A stretch of DNA of 64,000 bases, from the NCBI GenBank assembly GCA_949316235.1, contig OX438748.1, positions 2,855,001 through 2,919,000 of the forward strand, read 5' to 3'. Within the stretch, counting starts at the first letter, position 1. Every line of letters starts with the position of its first letter. This document shows positions 63,173-64,000 of the stretch, piece by piece. Under the pieces are notes generated by a model. The model had not been told where the DNA came from. It searched no databases and saw only the letters and a program-made list of their open reading frames with translations. The position numbers and the translations under genes were made by a program. The stretch comes from Oegoconia quadripuncta. Its lineage: Eukaryota; Arthropoda; Insecta; Lepidoptera; Autostichidae.

Positions 63173-63448
63173 TGTATTTTATTAGAAATTTTCTTGTCAT
63201 TTATTTTATTGTCGTGGATTGTGTCAACGAGCATAGCCAATAGACTCCTTAATAGAGCAGGGGCATCTATTAACACAGGATTATAGAACAGACATAAGCT
63301 TTGTAAATATCTGATTAAAAGTTTGTTTCAAAAAACAATTGAATTGTATCCAAACTCCAAAGAAGTTTTATTTCGCAAATTATAAAAATAACATTTGAAA
63401 ACGTCATGATACAATTATCCGGCGTCAGTCTTTCCTGAATCCTACAAC

Positions 63449-63572
63449 CTTGGGATCTTCAAGAGCAGAATGAATAGGCATCTACTGAGATCGCGTGCTT
63501 CACCTTCGGCCACATCGTTACTTCCCATCAGGTGAGATTGTGGTCAAACGCGTATCCGTTTAACCCTAAAAA
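63449..63572 (+). mobile_element. LINE 3' end, second copy
   Basis: CCTTGGGATCTTCAAGAGC ... TGGTCAAACGCGTATCCG and TTTAACCCTAAAAAAA match the element nested at 1235-1355. The A run ends it. Confidence 0.7.
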
Positions 63573-63639
63573 AATATCGCTCATTCACAAAGCAGACACT
63601 CCAGAGAAGAAAGAGCAAGAAATTCGGGTTTATATTTTA

Positions 63640-63724
63640 TATTTTTTTTTATGCCTACCTGGTTAGTACTTGACCTCAATCACACCTGATGTTAAGTGAA
63701 GATGAGGTCCAAGGTGGAAGCGTA
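63640..63724 (-). mobile_element. SINE family A tail fragment
   Basis: A T run, then CTTGACCTCAATCACACCTG ... GGTGGAAGCGTAC: only the tail of a reverse copy. Confidence 0.7.
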
Positions 63725-63739
63725 CAAATCAAATCAAAG

Positions 63740-63778
63740 AGGTTAGAGTTGCTAACCACTACACCAAATAGGTCGTCG
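63740..63778 (-). mobile_element. SINE family B head fragment
   Basis: On the minus strand GACCTATTTGGTGTAGTGG and TTAGCAACTCTAACCTC: the first 39 bases of family B. The remaining 220 bp to the window end show nothing recognisable. Confidence 0.65.
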
Positions 63779-64000
63779 TCGTCGGAAATATTAGCATATT
63801 TCTATTTATAAATCTAGGTAAGTTAAAGATAATTTGAAAAGCCCATAATGTGATAGATAGCCTAATCCTTTTCCGGCGTTATTCAATAATTAGCACAACA
63901 GGAACCTACGTGGTCACCAAGCCGTTATCGTCGGATTACAGAAACGTACGGGGAAAACAAATTATCCAGAATTTTATCGGCCGATTATTGTGTTAACGAT

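Overview
The window is nuclear DNA of an insect, almost certainly a moth or butterfly. The evidence is: several families of tRNA-headed SINEs with B boxes such as GGTTCGATCCC and GGTTCGAATCC; short Helitron-like elements ending in a CGCGGGCGGCAAGCTAG-type 3' end; runs of GTAGGTACCTACC; spliced genes with AT-rich introns; and LINE fragments of RTE and jockey/CR1 type. Nothing bacterial is present. Most open frames longer than 60 codons lie in repeats or are shadows of exons.

Three protein genes can be reconstructed exon by exon with matching splice phases. (1) On the minus strand, 7787 down to 455, is a ZAD-C2H2 zinc-finger gene with seven exons in the window. It runs off the left edge after two zinc fingers, and its last visible intron begins almost directly with a 72-bp tandem satellite (1-430). 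(2) On the plus strand, 15752-37280, is a seven-exon gene for a 659-residue protein with a compact Cys/Tyr-rich block and a Pro/Ala/Gln-rich linker. I do not recognise its family. (3) On the plus strand, 44140-63171, is an eight-exon gene for a 717-residue orthologue of AKAP17A (XE7/SFRS17A), an SR-like splicing factor with an RRM-like region, a charged coiled coil, a Pro/Tyr/Gly-rich section with an RGRG run, and an RS tail.

The most unusual structure is inside gene 3. The 3' end of its third coding exon, with its GTGAGT 5' splice site, has been copied into the following intron as 16 exact-length 77-bp tandem units (48064-49295). This gives 16 consecutive GTGAGT donors; only the first keeps the reading frame. 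The same gene has an apparent GC-AG last intron with a GT donor 4 nt further on that would remove the second half of the RS tail, and a pair of in-frame tandem acceptors at exon 2.

The rest is transposon-rich. It includes a 1.93-kb foldback element whose two arms each carry the start of a PIF/Harbinger-like transposase (51430-53362), a perfect 99-bp inverted repeat (43406-43645), at least six MITE families, four SINE families with nested insertions, and 5'-truncated LINEs. Between 7.8 and 15.3 kb and between 37.9 and 44.1 kb no convincing host gene is visible, apart from one weak minus-strand ORF near 43.1-43.4 kb.
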